Shown piece after piece: positions 22,438 through 30,506 of a stretch of DNA of 64,000 nucleotides. Origin of the DNA: an uncultured Opitutaceae bacterium. Lineage in GTDB: Bacteria; Verrucomicrobiota; Verrucomicrobiia; Opitutales; Opitutaceae. Both the position numbers and the translations under genes were made by a program. The notes beneath the pieces are model-generated. The model was not told the DNA's origin and did no database searches. It saw only the letters and a list, made by a program, of their open reading frames with translations. Every line of letters starts with the position of its first letter. The first letter of the stretch is position 1. The DNA is taken from assembly GCA_937889545.1 (NCBI GenBank), contig CALAOT010000071.1, positions 62,001-126,000 on the forward strand. The letters run 5' to 3'.

Positions 22438-23898
22438 ATGGCCAACACGAACATTTCCCGTCGCAATTTCCTCAAGACCTCTGCGTTAACCGGACTCGGG
22501 GCATCCCTCGTCGGACTTGCCGATCCCGGCTCGGCCCGGGCCGCCGAAGCCCCGTCCCCCGGCGGGGGCGCCCCCCTTCCGGATCTTGGGAGCATTCCGC
22601 CGCGGGCCGGCGGCCAGTTCCCGGTGCACGCGCTCACCACCAAGCCGCTCGAGCGCGTGCGCGCGGCGGTCATCGGCCTCCACCGCGGAATGGAGCACGT
22701 GACCGATTGCCTGTCCATCGAGTTTGCGGAAGTCGTCGCGGTCTGCGACCTGCGGGACGACCGCGCGCAGGCGGCTGCCGAGGCGTGCGTGAAGCAGCGC
22801 GGCAGGCGGCCGGCAGTCTACAGCGGAGCGGAGGACATATGGGAAAAGATGGTCGATCGCGACGACATCGACGTCGTCTACATCGCCACGCCCTGGGCCT
22901 GGCATGTGCCGATGTGCCTGCGCACGATGGAGCGGGGAAAGCACGCGTTCGTCGAGGTCGCCGCGGCGATGACGGTGGATCACTGCTGGCAGCTGGTGAA
23001 CGCCAGCGAGCGCACCCAGCGCCACTGCGTCATGCTGGAGAACTGCTGCTACGGCGAGAACGAGCTGTTCGTGCTCAACATGGTCCGCCAAGGCGTGTTC
23101 GGCGAGCTCACGCACGCCGAGTGCGGCTATATCCACGATCTGCGGCAGGTCCTATTCGAGCTGGGCGCCGAGGGCGACTGGCGGCGCGACTACCACCGCC
23201 AGCTGAACGGGAACCTTTATCCCACCCACGGCCTCGGCCCCGTCGCGCAATACCTGGGGATCGCCCGCGGGGACCAGTTCAAGCTTCTGGTTTCGATGAG
23301 CTCGAACGAGGCGGGCCTCACGCGCTGCCGCGACGAGAAGCAGCCGAACGGCGGCCGGCACGCCGCCGAGAAATATGTCTGCGGCGACATGAACACGTCG
23401 ATCATCAGGACCGAGCTGGGTCGCACCGTCATGATCCAGCACGGCGTCGTCAGCCCGCGCCCCTACAGCCGGATCAACGCCCTCTCAGGCACAGGGGGCA
23501 CCTTTTTCGACTACCCGGCCCGGCTGGCGGTCAACGAACCGCCCCTATACGGGCTCGAGGCGAAGGGCTCCCATGAATGGCTGGGCGAAAAGGACCTGGC
23601 AAAGATGCGCCAGAGGTTTGCGCATCCGCTCTGGAGCAGGCTCGCCGAGCGCGCGGCCGGCTCCGGCCACGGCGGCATGGACTACGTGATGAACTGGCGT
23701 CTTCTGGACTGCGTCCGCCGGGGCGTCACGCCCGACAGCGTCGTGTATGATGCCGCTGCATGGAGCTGCATCGTCGAACTCTCCACGAGGTCGGTCGCCG
23801 CGGGCAGCATGCCGGTCGGCTTCCCGGATTTTACGCGGGGACTTTGGAAAACCATGAAGCCGATCGCCATCGCCGAGGCGACGGCGCAGGGCACCTGA
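22438..23898 (+). CDS. Tat-exported Gfo/Idh/MocA-family GH109-like glycosidase
   Basis: 486 residues. A Tat signal (SRRNFLKTSALTGLG) is followed by an NAD-binding Rossmann domain (RVRAAVIGLHRGMEH, VVAVCDLRDDRA) and a GH109-type C-terminal domain (ENCCYGENELFVLNMVRQG, NGNLYPTHGLGPVAQYLGI, LLVSMSSNEAGL). GH109 enzymes such as the A-zyme use tightly bound NAD to hydrolyse alpha-N-acetylgalactosaminides. Tat export fits a protein that folds with its cofactor in the cytoplasm. The Rossmann glycine motif is unusual (GLHRGM in place of GxGxRG). Substrate is inferred only. The ATG at 22438 is well placed before the twin-arginine motif. It opens the rightward part of the polysaccharide island. Confidence 0.87.
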   Translation: MANTNISRRNFLKTSALTGLGASLVGLADPGSARAAEAPSPGGGAPLPDLGSIPPRAGGQFPVHALTTKPLERVRAAVIGLHRGMEHVTDCLSIEFAEVVAVCDLRDDRAQAAAEACVKQRGRRPAVYSGAEDIWEKMVDRDDIDVVYIATPWAWHVPMCLRTMERGKHAFVEVAAAMTVDHCWQLVNASERTQRHCVMLENCCYGENELFVLNMVRQGVFGELTHAECGYIHDLRQVLFELGAEGDWRRDYHRQLNGNLYPTHGLGPVAQYLGIARGDQFKLLVSMSSNEAGLTRCRDEKQPNGGRHAAEKYVCGDMNTSIIRTELGRTVMIQHGVVSPRPYSRINALSGTGGTFFDYPARLAVNEPPLYGLEAKGSHEWLGEKDLAKMRQRFAHPLWSRLAERAAGSGHGGMDYVMNWRLLDCVRRGVTPDSVVYDAAAWSCIVELSTRSVAAGSMPVGFPDFTRGLWKTMKPIAIAEATAQGT

Positions 23899-23959
23899 GA
23901 AGGGCCGTTGAATGCGAATGAGCCCGCGCAGGAGATCTTCACCCGGGGCCATGGCAAGG

Positions 23960-23977
23960 CTCCTCCCTCGGGAGGAG
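23960..23977. terminator. Hairpin downstream of the GH109-like gene
   Basis: A perfect 7-bp stem (CTCCTCC/GGAGGAG) closed by a CTCG tetraloop, 61 nt after the GH109-like stop. No U-run follows. Probably an attenuator or terminator ahead of the GH74-like gene. Confidence 0.35.
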
Positions 23978-24056
23978 GGGTCCCCCGCCCGCCGCGGGGA
24001 TCCATCGCGCCATCGCCGGCCACGACGCGTCCCAACTGCGGAGACACCCTGCTGAC

Positions 24057-26354
24057 GTGAGCAGCCAACGACTCCCCGGCGCCGCTCTGGTGCTGTTATC
24101 CCTGCTCCCCGCATTCAGCGCGCGCGCCGCCGATCCTTCATGGAGCGTCGGGGCCGGCGTGCCGCGCGTCGAGGCGGAGTGGCACAACTCGCGGGTCGGC
24201 GGTGGCGGCTACATCACGGGGTTGATCCCGGACCCGAACACGCCCGGCCGCATCTGGGCTCGCTGCGACGTCGCGGGGGTGTTTCTCAGCGAGGACGGCG
24301 GCCGCAGCTTCCACGCGAAGAACCGGGGGATGGACGCCTCATCCAACCACTCCGTGGAGAGTCTCGCGCTAAGCCCGCACGATCCCAGCATCCTGTTCCG
24401 CTGCTCGGGCGAGGCGCGCGGCGGCAGGAGCTTCGGCTTCATCCACGGCTCCTGGGACGGCGGCGAGACCTGGCGCCTTCTCACCGAGCAGGCCGACTTC
24501 ATCGGCAACGGGGAAGTCCGCTACCTCGGCGAGATGATCGCCGTCGACCCCTTCGACCCCAAGACCGTCGCCGCCGCCAGCTTCTCCCGGGGGGTCTTTG
24601 CCAGCCGGGACGGGGGCGAGCACTGGGCGTGCACCGGCCTCGGGGCCGAGCCTCTCAAGTCCCTTGCCTTCCACCCGCGCATCCCCAACCGGCTCTACGT
24701 CGGCACGCTCAGGACGATGGCGCACGCGGACTACCTCTTCCCCTCGGGCTACAGCCGCCCCCAGGTCGGCCGGCTCTATCTTTCGAGTGACAAGGGGCGG
24801 ACCTGGAGCCTCCTCGCCGAGGGGCCCGGGCTCGCCTTCGACGAGCTCCAGTTTTCTCCCGAGGGCGACGATATCCTCTACGCCGCCGCCGGCAGGCTGG
24901 GCCTGCTCAAGAGCACGGACGGAGGCCGAAGTTTCAAGCCGATCAACCAGGGGCTGCCGGCGGCGGAGTTCCCTTGCATGGCGGTCGATCCCCGCCAGCC
25001 GCGCACCCTCTACACCGCCGCCTGCGTTCCGGCCGACGCGCCCGTTCCCATCGTTCCGCTCTATGTCTCGCGCGACGCCGGGGCGACCTGGTCCCTGATC
25101 AAGGACTACCAGCCATCCGACTTCACGGAGTACCCCTATCCGCCCGGGGACATCCGCCCCATCGGATGGGCGATAGCCAAGCTGCGGGTCGACCCCTTCG
25201 ACTCGAAGACGCTTTACATGAGCAACTGGTTCGGCGTCTCGGTGAGCCGGGACGGGGGGCAGCATTGGTCGGGCAACCACTACGAGGGGATCGAGAACAT
25301 CTGCGTCGAGAACGTGGTCGCCCACCCGACGAAGCCGGGCACGTTCTATTTCTCCGCGGCCGACCAGGCGATCTGCCGCAGCACCGACGACGGCCGCAGC
25401 TTCAAGCATTTCTCCGAGGTGCACCGCCCCGCGAATTACTACTGCAGCACCTGTGCCGCGCCCTCGCGCTTCACGGGGGGGCTGGTCGTGTACGGGGTGA
25501 ACAACAACGGCTCCCAGCACACCGCCTTCTATCGCACCGAGGACGACGGCGAGACCGTGAGCTGCTGCCTCGAGCTGCCCGGCGGGCTGATGATCCAGGG
25601 GATCCGCGAGGACTCGGTCCAGGAAGGCGTCTTCCTCGCCAGCATCGACGGCGAGCCGGCGAAGGGCGCGGGCCTGTACCGGAGCATCGACGCCGGAAAG
25701 ACCTGGGCGCGACTCCCGGGCGGCGGCCTGCCCGGCCGCATCCACCGGGTCCCGCAGGACCGCGAATGGGTCGAGAACGAGCTGCTCCCGGTGGTCTGGT
25801 ACCAGACCAAGAACGCCTGCGGCACCAACCAGATGCTCGGCGCGGTCCCCGGCCAGGCCGATGCCTTCTACTGGGGCGAATGGACCGAGGGGCTCTTCCG
25901 CACCGGGGACGGGGCCAGGAGCTGGACCGACGTCTCCGCGGGGCTCCCCTTCAAGCGCAACCGCACGGCCACCCTTGTCTGCGTGACCCCTGACCCAGGC
26001 CGCCCGCAGCGCGTCTACGCGGGCTTCATCGGCGAGGGCCTCTGGCGCAGCGACGACAGGGGGGGGCACTGGGCCAAGGTATTCCCCCTCGACGGCCGGG
26101 CCTTCAACGCGAGCTCGGTCGCTGTCGGTGGCCCGGGTGGGGACGACCTGTATGTTTCCTGCGAGCCGCTGGGCCTTAGCCCTTGCCTGGCGGCCCTGCT
26201 GCACAGCCCCGACGGCGGCCGCACCTGGGTGGATCTCTACGATCAGGGCCTCGGGGCCCTGCGGATGAAGACGATAGCCGTAAACCCCAAGACCGGCACC
26301 ATCGAGGTTGGCACCTGCGGCAACGGCACCTATCGCGTCGTCCCCAAGGGGTGA
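24057..26354 (+). CDS. Secreted GH74-like BNR/sialidase-repeat hydrolase
   Basis: 765-residue exported protein made of two seven-bladed beta-propellers with many Asp-box/BNR motifs (SEDGGRSFHAKN, SRDGGEHWACTG, STDGGRSFKP, STDDGRSFKHF, SPDGGRTWVDL). The entry GGGGYITGLIPDPN...ARCDVAGVF matches GH74 xyloglucanases (GGGGxVTGxxxHP...RTDVGG), and the Asp of ARCDVAG aligns with their first catalytic acid. GIENICVENVV followed by SAADQAI is the likely counterpart of the second acidic site. Endo-xyloglucanase activity is therefore plausible but unproven. The related BNR proteins of sortilin type are the alternative. It starts at GTG 24057 with a signal peptide (ALVLLSLLPAFSARAA). It ends facing the convergent GH30 gene. 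Confidence 0.85.
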   Translation: MSSQRLPGAALVLLSLLPAFSARAADPSWSVGAGVPRVEAEWHNSRVGGGGYITGLIPDPNTPGRIWARCDVAGVFLSEDGGRSFHAKNRGMDASSNHSVESLALSPHDPSILFRCSGEARGGRSFGFIHGSWDGGETWRLLTEQADFIGNGEVRYLGEMIAVDPFDPKTVAAASFSRGVFASRDGGEHWACTGLGAEPLKSLAFHPRIPNRLYVGTLRTMAHADYLFPSGYSRPQVGRLYLSSDKGRTWSLLAEGPGLAFDELQFSPEGDDILYAAAGRLGLLKSTDGGRSFKPINQGLPAAEFPCMAVDPRQPRTLYTAACVPADAPVPIVPLYVSRDAGATWSLIKDYQPSDFTEYPYPPGDIRPIGWAIAKLRVDPFDSKTLYMSNWFGVSVSRDGGQHWSGNHYEGIENICVENVVAHPTKPGTFYFSAADQAICRSTDDGRSFKHFSEVHRPANYYCSTCAAPSRFTGGLVVYGVNNNGSQHTAFYRTEDDGETVSCCLELPGGLMIQGIREDSVQEGVFLASIDGEPAKGAGLYRSIDAGKTWARLPGGGLPGRIHRVPQDREWVENELLPVVWYQTKNACGTNQMLGAVPGQADAFYWGEWTEGLFRTGDGARSWTDVSAGLPFKRNRTATLVCVTPDPGRPQRVYAGFIGEGLWRSDDRGGHWAKVFPLDGRAFNASSVAVGGPGGDDLYVSCEPLGLSPCLAALLHSPDGGRTWVDLYDQGLGALRMKTIAVNPKTGTIEVGTCGNGTYRVVPKG

Positions 26355-26426
26355 GGGATGTCGGCCCGGGCACGCCGGGTCACGGCGATCGGCCGGATCC
26401 GCATCGCCCTCCTGGCCCTGCCGAAG

Positions 26427-26443
26427 CCCCGGCGTTGCCGGGG
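26427..26443. terminator. Hairpin between convergent GH74-like and GH30 genes
   Basis: Perfect 7-bp stem CCCCGGC/GCCGGGG with a GTT loop (26427-26443), lying directly next to the GH30 stop codon and 72 nt after the GH74-like stop. Its position suits a bidirectional terminator. Confidence 0.45.
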
Positions 26444-26444
26444 T

Positions 26445-27872
26445 TCAGCCCCCCGTGATGACGCAGGTCAGGATGGAGTGGGCCGGGCTCCCCAGGGCCG
26501 CGGTGCCGGACCCGACGCAAAGGCTGAAGGCTTCGGCCGAATCGGTCGCGTTCATGACCACCACCGCAATCGAGCCGTCCGTGTTGAGGAATGCGGTGGT
26601 CTTCAGCGCATCCTTCGTGGATGAGCTGATGATGCGCCTGGCACCGGGACGGACGAACTTGGAGAAATGGCCGATGTAGTAGTACGAGTTCATGAACGTC
26701 AGCTCGCCCGTCCGGGTATCGGCGTGGACCGGGGCATAGCAGAAGTTGCCGACGTGGTTGGGACCGCCCTTCTCGTCGAGGAGCACGTTCCAGTCCGTCC
26801 AGGCTTCGGCACCGTTGTTGAAGTCCTCGATCATGGCGGCGCCGTATTGCTCCCCCCAGTTCCAGTCGTGGATCTTCGCGATGTCGTAGGGATAGTCGCA
26901 GGCCTCGGTGAGCATCAGGTGCGCCTGGGGATAGGCCTCCCTTACCTGGGCGACGTTCCCAAAGGCGGGGTCCGAGTACCAGTGGTAGGCGACGCCCCAG
27001 ACGTATTTTGCCGCCTCGGGATCGTCCAGAATGACGCTCACCCGCTGGTACATGAACGTCCGGTTGTGGTCCCAGATCATGAGCCTCCTGTCGGCCAGCC
27101 CATTCTTCACAAGGGTCGGCCCCAGGAAGTTCTTGATGAAGTCGCGCTCTCCCTCCGCCGTCAGGTACTGCGACTCGAAGGTCTGGACCGCCAAGGGCTC
27201 ATTCTGCACAGTCAGGCCCCAGATTGGGATGCCCTCCTTCTCGTAGGCCCTGATGAAGGCGACGTAGTAGCGGGCCCAGCTTTCCCGGTATTCGGGCTTC
27301 AGGGTTCCGCCGTGCAGCATGTCGCCGTTCCCCTTCATCCAGGCGGGCGGGCTCCAGGGACTGGCGAGCAGCCGCAGCTTGCCGCCGGCGGCCGCGATGG
27401 CCTCCTTGATGAACGGGACGCGGTACCTGAGGTCGTGCTCGACGCTGAAAGTCGCCAGCGCCGTGTCGCCGTCCTTCACGTAGCAGTAGCTCTCGCTCGA
27501 GAAGTCGCAGCTGTTGATATGGGTCCGGCCAAAGTTGTATCCGATGCCGTCCGCCGGGTCGAAGTAGGCCCTCATGAGCTCATGGCGCCTGGGTTCCGGC
27601 AATTTGTAGTAGGTCTCGGCAGCGGCGTCGGTCAGGGCCCCGCCGATCCCGATAACCGTTTGGAAGGCCTTGCCGGCGTCGACGAAGACATAGTTCCGGG
27701 TCTCGTCCAGGGGCCTGCCGGGGGCCAGCTGAGCGTCCGCGACCCGCGTCAGCCGGTGGGCCGTCATTTGCGCGGTTTCGTAGACGGCAACTTGACTTTG
27801 GGCCGCGCCCCTGACGGCGGCGGAGCAGAAGACCAGGGATAGCGACAGGGGGAGACGCAGGGAGGTTCTCAT
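26445..27872 (-). CDS. Secreted GH30 glycoside hydrolase (glucosylceramidase-type)
   Basis: 475-residue exported clan-A retaining hydrolase. A signal peptide ends near AAVRGAAQ. Family blocks: VIGIGGALTDAAAETYYKL, IGYNFGRTHINSCDFSSESY, LLASPWSPPAWMKGNGDM, WGLTVQNEPLAVQTFESQY with acid/base Glu225, and HLMLTEACDYP with nucleophile Glu323. A C-terminal beta domain (SIAVVVMNATDSAEAFSL) completes the GH30 fold. Known activities in related subfamilies are beta-glucosylceramidase, beta-1,6-glucanase and beta-xylosidase; the subfamily cannot be settled by eye. The ATG at 27872 opens the signal peptide. It lies 141 nt downstream of the GH127-type gene on the same strand, so the two may be co-expressed. 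Confidence 0.92.
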   Translation of the reverse strand: MRTSLRLPLSLSLVFCSAAVRGAAQSQVAVYETAQMTAHRLTRVADAQLAPGRPLDETRNYVFVDAGKAFQTVIGIGGALTDAAAETYYKLPEPRRHELMRAYFDPADGIGYNFGRTHINSCDFSSESYCYVKDGDTALATFSVEHDLRYRVPFIKEAIAAAGGKLRLLASPWSPPAWMKGNGDMLHGGTLKPEYRESWARYYVAFIRAYEKEGIPIWGLTVQNEPLAVQTFESQYLTAEGERDFIKNFLGPTLVKNGLADRRLMIWDHNRTFMYQRVSVILDDPEAAKYVWGVAYHWYSDPAFGNVAQVREAYPQAHLMLTEACDYPYDIAKIHDWNWGEQYGAAMIEDFNNGAEAWTDWNVLLDEKGGPNHVGNFCYAPVHADTRTGELTFMNSYYYIGHFSKFVRPGARRIISSSTKDALKTTAFLNTDGSIAVVVMNATDSAEAFSLCVGSGTAALGSPAHSILTCVITGG

Positions 27873-28013
27873 GGCCGGGGCTTCGTGTCTCGTGGTTCAG
27901 GGTTGGCGACTCAGGAACGTGGAGGACGCCACATGGGTCTGCACTTTGGGCGACCCGCGTGCCAGCGAAATTCGCCGGAGCTCATTTTCGAGGGGGCGGG
28001 AGGGCAGGCGGGC

Positions 28014-30191
28014 TCACGGCGCGGCGGAGGTGATTGGCGGAGGATCATTCGTGGGCTGCCAGGACCACGTGCGGGGCGTCACGGGGAACATGCTGATTCG
28101 GAACTTAGTGCAGCCGTATGGGACCAGCCGAACGGTGCTGGACGAGGATCCGGCCACCGGCCCGTCCGGCAACGCCTGGGCATCGGTCGGCCGCCAGTCA
28201 AAGGCCCGGGCGGGCGCCAGGAGAGCGACCGGGGATTCCAGAGGCCAGTCCCAGCGGGCCGGCATGGGTCCGCGATCCACCGTGATTCCCGCGTCCGGCT
28301 TCACGGGATCCAGGTCGAGCGCATACTGCCATTTCCCGTCCTTGGCCGGAGTATTCGGATCGGCGTCTGGGATTGGCAGGGAGAAGAGGATCGGGCCAAG
28401 AAGCACGCTCGCGTAGGGCAATCGCCGGTGCCCAAAGACCTCCGCCGGTTCAAAGCTGAAGTAGTCGCGGTTGGCGGACGGGAACTCGGTCTCGTATCCG
28501 CGGACCACCTCCGGATTCATAGGGAACCTGAGCTCGACAAGGTCATCCTTGCTCCAGGCCCGCGCGATCCTCACGAAGCCCCTGGCGTCCGGCAGCGGCG
28601 CCACCCGGGTCCCGTTCACCGTGATCTGCGCCTCCTTGCACCATCCGGGGATGCGCAGGTAAAGCGGAAAGGCCACGTCCTGCCTGGGCTCCACGCTCAG
28701 CCTGATCCCCTCCCCGAACGGATAGTCCGTGGCGGTCGTCATCTTCACGGGGACCCCGGCTCCCGCCAGCGCCGAGACCGTGCAGGGGCCATAGAGCGTC
28801 GCCGCCAGCCCGTTGTCCCGGGTCGCCATCCACATGTGCATGATGAAGCCCGGGATGATGCGGTTGACCGCTCCGACGCAGCAGAGGACCGTGGGACAGC
28901 CCAGCCGGTGAAACCGAATGCCTTCCGGCCCGGGGCAGTTCGGCTGCTCGCACGGCAAGGATCCGTCCCGGATGCGGTTCGGCGACTGGTAGTAGCTCAT
29001 GCTCTGAAAATCCCGGGCCACGGGAGCGGCACCTGCGTTGAAGAAGGCCTGCTCCATCCGGTCGCCCCACTCGCGGTTGCCCTGGATGCGGTACATCCAC
29101 GAGGCGAAGAGAAGCATTGCGGTCACGTCGCACGTCTCAGTCTTGCGAAAGGCGCCGATCCCCGAGGCAAACTCCTCGCCCGAGGCCACCCCATAGGGAA
29201 GCGCGTGGTTGTCATCCAGCCACCTGAAAGCGCTGAGCGTCGCATTGATGTGGCTTGGCTCGGCCGACCACGGGTAGACCAGCGCGGGCAGGCGCATGTT
29301 CTCGTAGAAGATCACCGTGTGGCCGGGAGACAGGCGGCCCTCCGTCCATGACTGGATTGCCTGGACCACTCCTGGCTGCGCGAAGGCCTGGAGCACCCGG
29401 TCCAGTATGCGCCGGTCGCCGCTGTATGAGTAGGTTTCCAGCATGGGATCGACGTTGCACAGTCCGCTCACATCGCCGCCGCCCAGGTCGACGCCGCCCA
29501 TGCCCGCCGGGTAGCCGGCGTACACCTTCACGAGGGCGTCGAGGACCCGTCTGTCGCCGCTGCCCTGGTAGAGCGTCACGAGGGCCCTGCCCATCTGCGA
29601 ATGCGCCCAGCCCTCGAAGCCGTCCGGCCTGTACCCGCGCTTCCAGTAGATGAACGTCGTCCCTGGCTCCGCTCGGCTGACGCCTTCAACCACGCGATCC
29701 AGCCGGGCGCGGATCTTCCGGATCAGGGCCTCGTCGTGGAGGACAAACCCAAGGCGGAGCGCGCCGTCCAGCCAATAGGCGCTCTGCTCAAGGGGCCAGC
29801 CGGTGCCATCCGGCTTGGCCCCGGGCGCCTGTATCGGCGTGCCCTTCCAACCGTCGGCAAAGGTGGGATGCCACTCGTCCAGGTGCCCCGTGATGCCGTC
29901 GCGAGCTGACTCAGCCCAGTCCCGCAGCCACCCCGCCGGTTCCACGGCCCCGGGCGGCAGCGGAAGGAACGCGGTATGCACCGGGGGCTCCCAGGGCCGC
30001 GCGTAGTTGACGGTTTGGGGGTCCCTGGATTCCGCGCTGGCGTTTTCCCCGGGCGCAGCTGCGGGAATAAGGACCCCGGCGGAGAGACCCAGGATGCCTC
30101 GCCCCCATGACCCGGCGATCCGGAGACAGAGCCCCGGGAATGCCCTTCGGGGCGCTGAACCGCGTGGCCCGGTGAAAAAATGTGCTTGCAT
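28014..30191 (-). CDS. GH127-type cysteine glycosidase (beta-L-arabinofuranosidase-like)
   Basis: 725-residue exported (alpha/alpha)6-barrel glycosidase. The signature of the zinc/cysteine glycosidases is intact: Glu352 and Cys354 in TETCDVTAML and Cys437-Cys438 in VLCCVGAVNR, matching the Glu-Cys-Cys-Cys zinc site of Bifidobacterium HypBA1, where one Cys is the nucleophile. Other blocks are WPLEQSAYWLDGALRLGF, HSQMGRALVTLYQGSGD and PLYLRIPGWCKEAQITVNG. The substrate is probably arabinofuranosides from pectin or glycoproteins, but relatives (GH121, GH137, GH142 and GH146-like) vary. The N-terminus has an arginine-rich stretch before a weak hydrophobic core. ATG 30191 was preferred to GTG 30203. 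Divergent from the GH63-like gene across a 315-nt spacer. Confidence 0.88.
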   Translation of the reverse strand: MQAHFFTGPRGSAPRRAFPGLCLRIAGSWGRGILGLSAGVLIPAAAPGENASAESRDPQTVNYARPWEPPVHTAFLPLPPGAVEPAGWLRDWAESARDGITGHLDEWHPTFADGWKGTPIQAPGAKPDGTGWPLEQSAYWLDGALRLGFVLHDEALIRKIRARLDRVVEGVSRAEPGTTFIYWKRGYRPDGFEGWAHSQMGRALVTLYQGSGDRRVLDALVKVYAGYPAGMGGVDLGGGDVSGLCNVDPMLETYSYSGDRRILDRVLQAFAQPGVVQAIQSWTEGRLSPGHTVIFYENMRLPALVYPWSAEPSHINATLSAFRWLDDNHALPYGVASGEEFASGIGAFRKTETCDVTAMLLFASWMYRIQGNREWGDRMEQAFFNAGAAPVARDFQSMSYYQSPNRIRDGSLPCEQPNCPGPEGIRFHRLGCPTVLCCVGAVNRIIPGFIMHMWMATRDNGLAATLYGPCTVSALAGAGVPVKMTTATDYPFGEGIRLSVEPRQDVAFPLYLRIPGWCKEAQITVNGTRVAPLPDARGFVRIARAWSKDDLVELRFPMNPEVVRGYETEFPSANRDYFSFEPAEVFGHRRLPYASVLLGPILFSLPIPDADPNTPAKDGKWQYALDLDPVKPDAGITVDRGPMPARWDWPLESPVALLAPARAFDWRPTDAQALPDGPVAGSSSSTVRLVPYGCTKFRISMFPVTPRTWSWQPTNDPPPITSAAP

Positions 30192-30506
30192 GACTCTGGT
30201 CACTTCAAGGCTGCAGCCCGGGGCAAATGGGGCGATTCGCGAGGCATCGGGACAACCAAGACACTGTGCCTGGATCGGTCCCCTGCAAGACGACTGTAGC
30301 CGTCAGATCGGCGGGCGACATTTCCCATTGGCTGGAAACCGAGTTTCGCGACATGCGAGATGGACGTGCCGCTTGCCGCCGGCTTGCTCCAACGCGCCGT
30401 CATCAATCACAATCCCCGGCAAGCCGAAACCCACGGACCAATCGACTGTTCAAGCTGCCCGCCAAACCGGAGCAACCTCAGCGGTATCGCGATCCCAGAA
30501 CCCACC
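30192..30506. other. 315-nt divergent spacer (GH127-type / GH63-like)
   Basis: Presumed to hold the promoters of both flanking divergent glycosidase genes. The rightward frame stays open across it from 30360 but that stretch encodes no recognisable protein. I see no RNA gene or repeat here. Confidence 0.35.

Noticed and set aside
24369-26204. 611-codon minus-strand frame antisense to the GH74-like gene
   Set aside because: Low-complexity Arg/Gly/Val composition and no homology pattern; a GC shadow.
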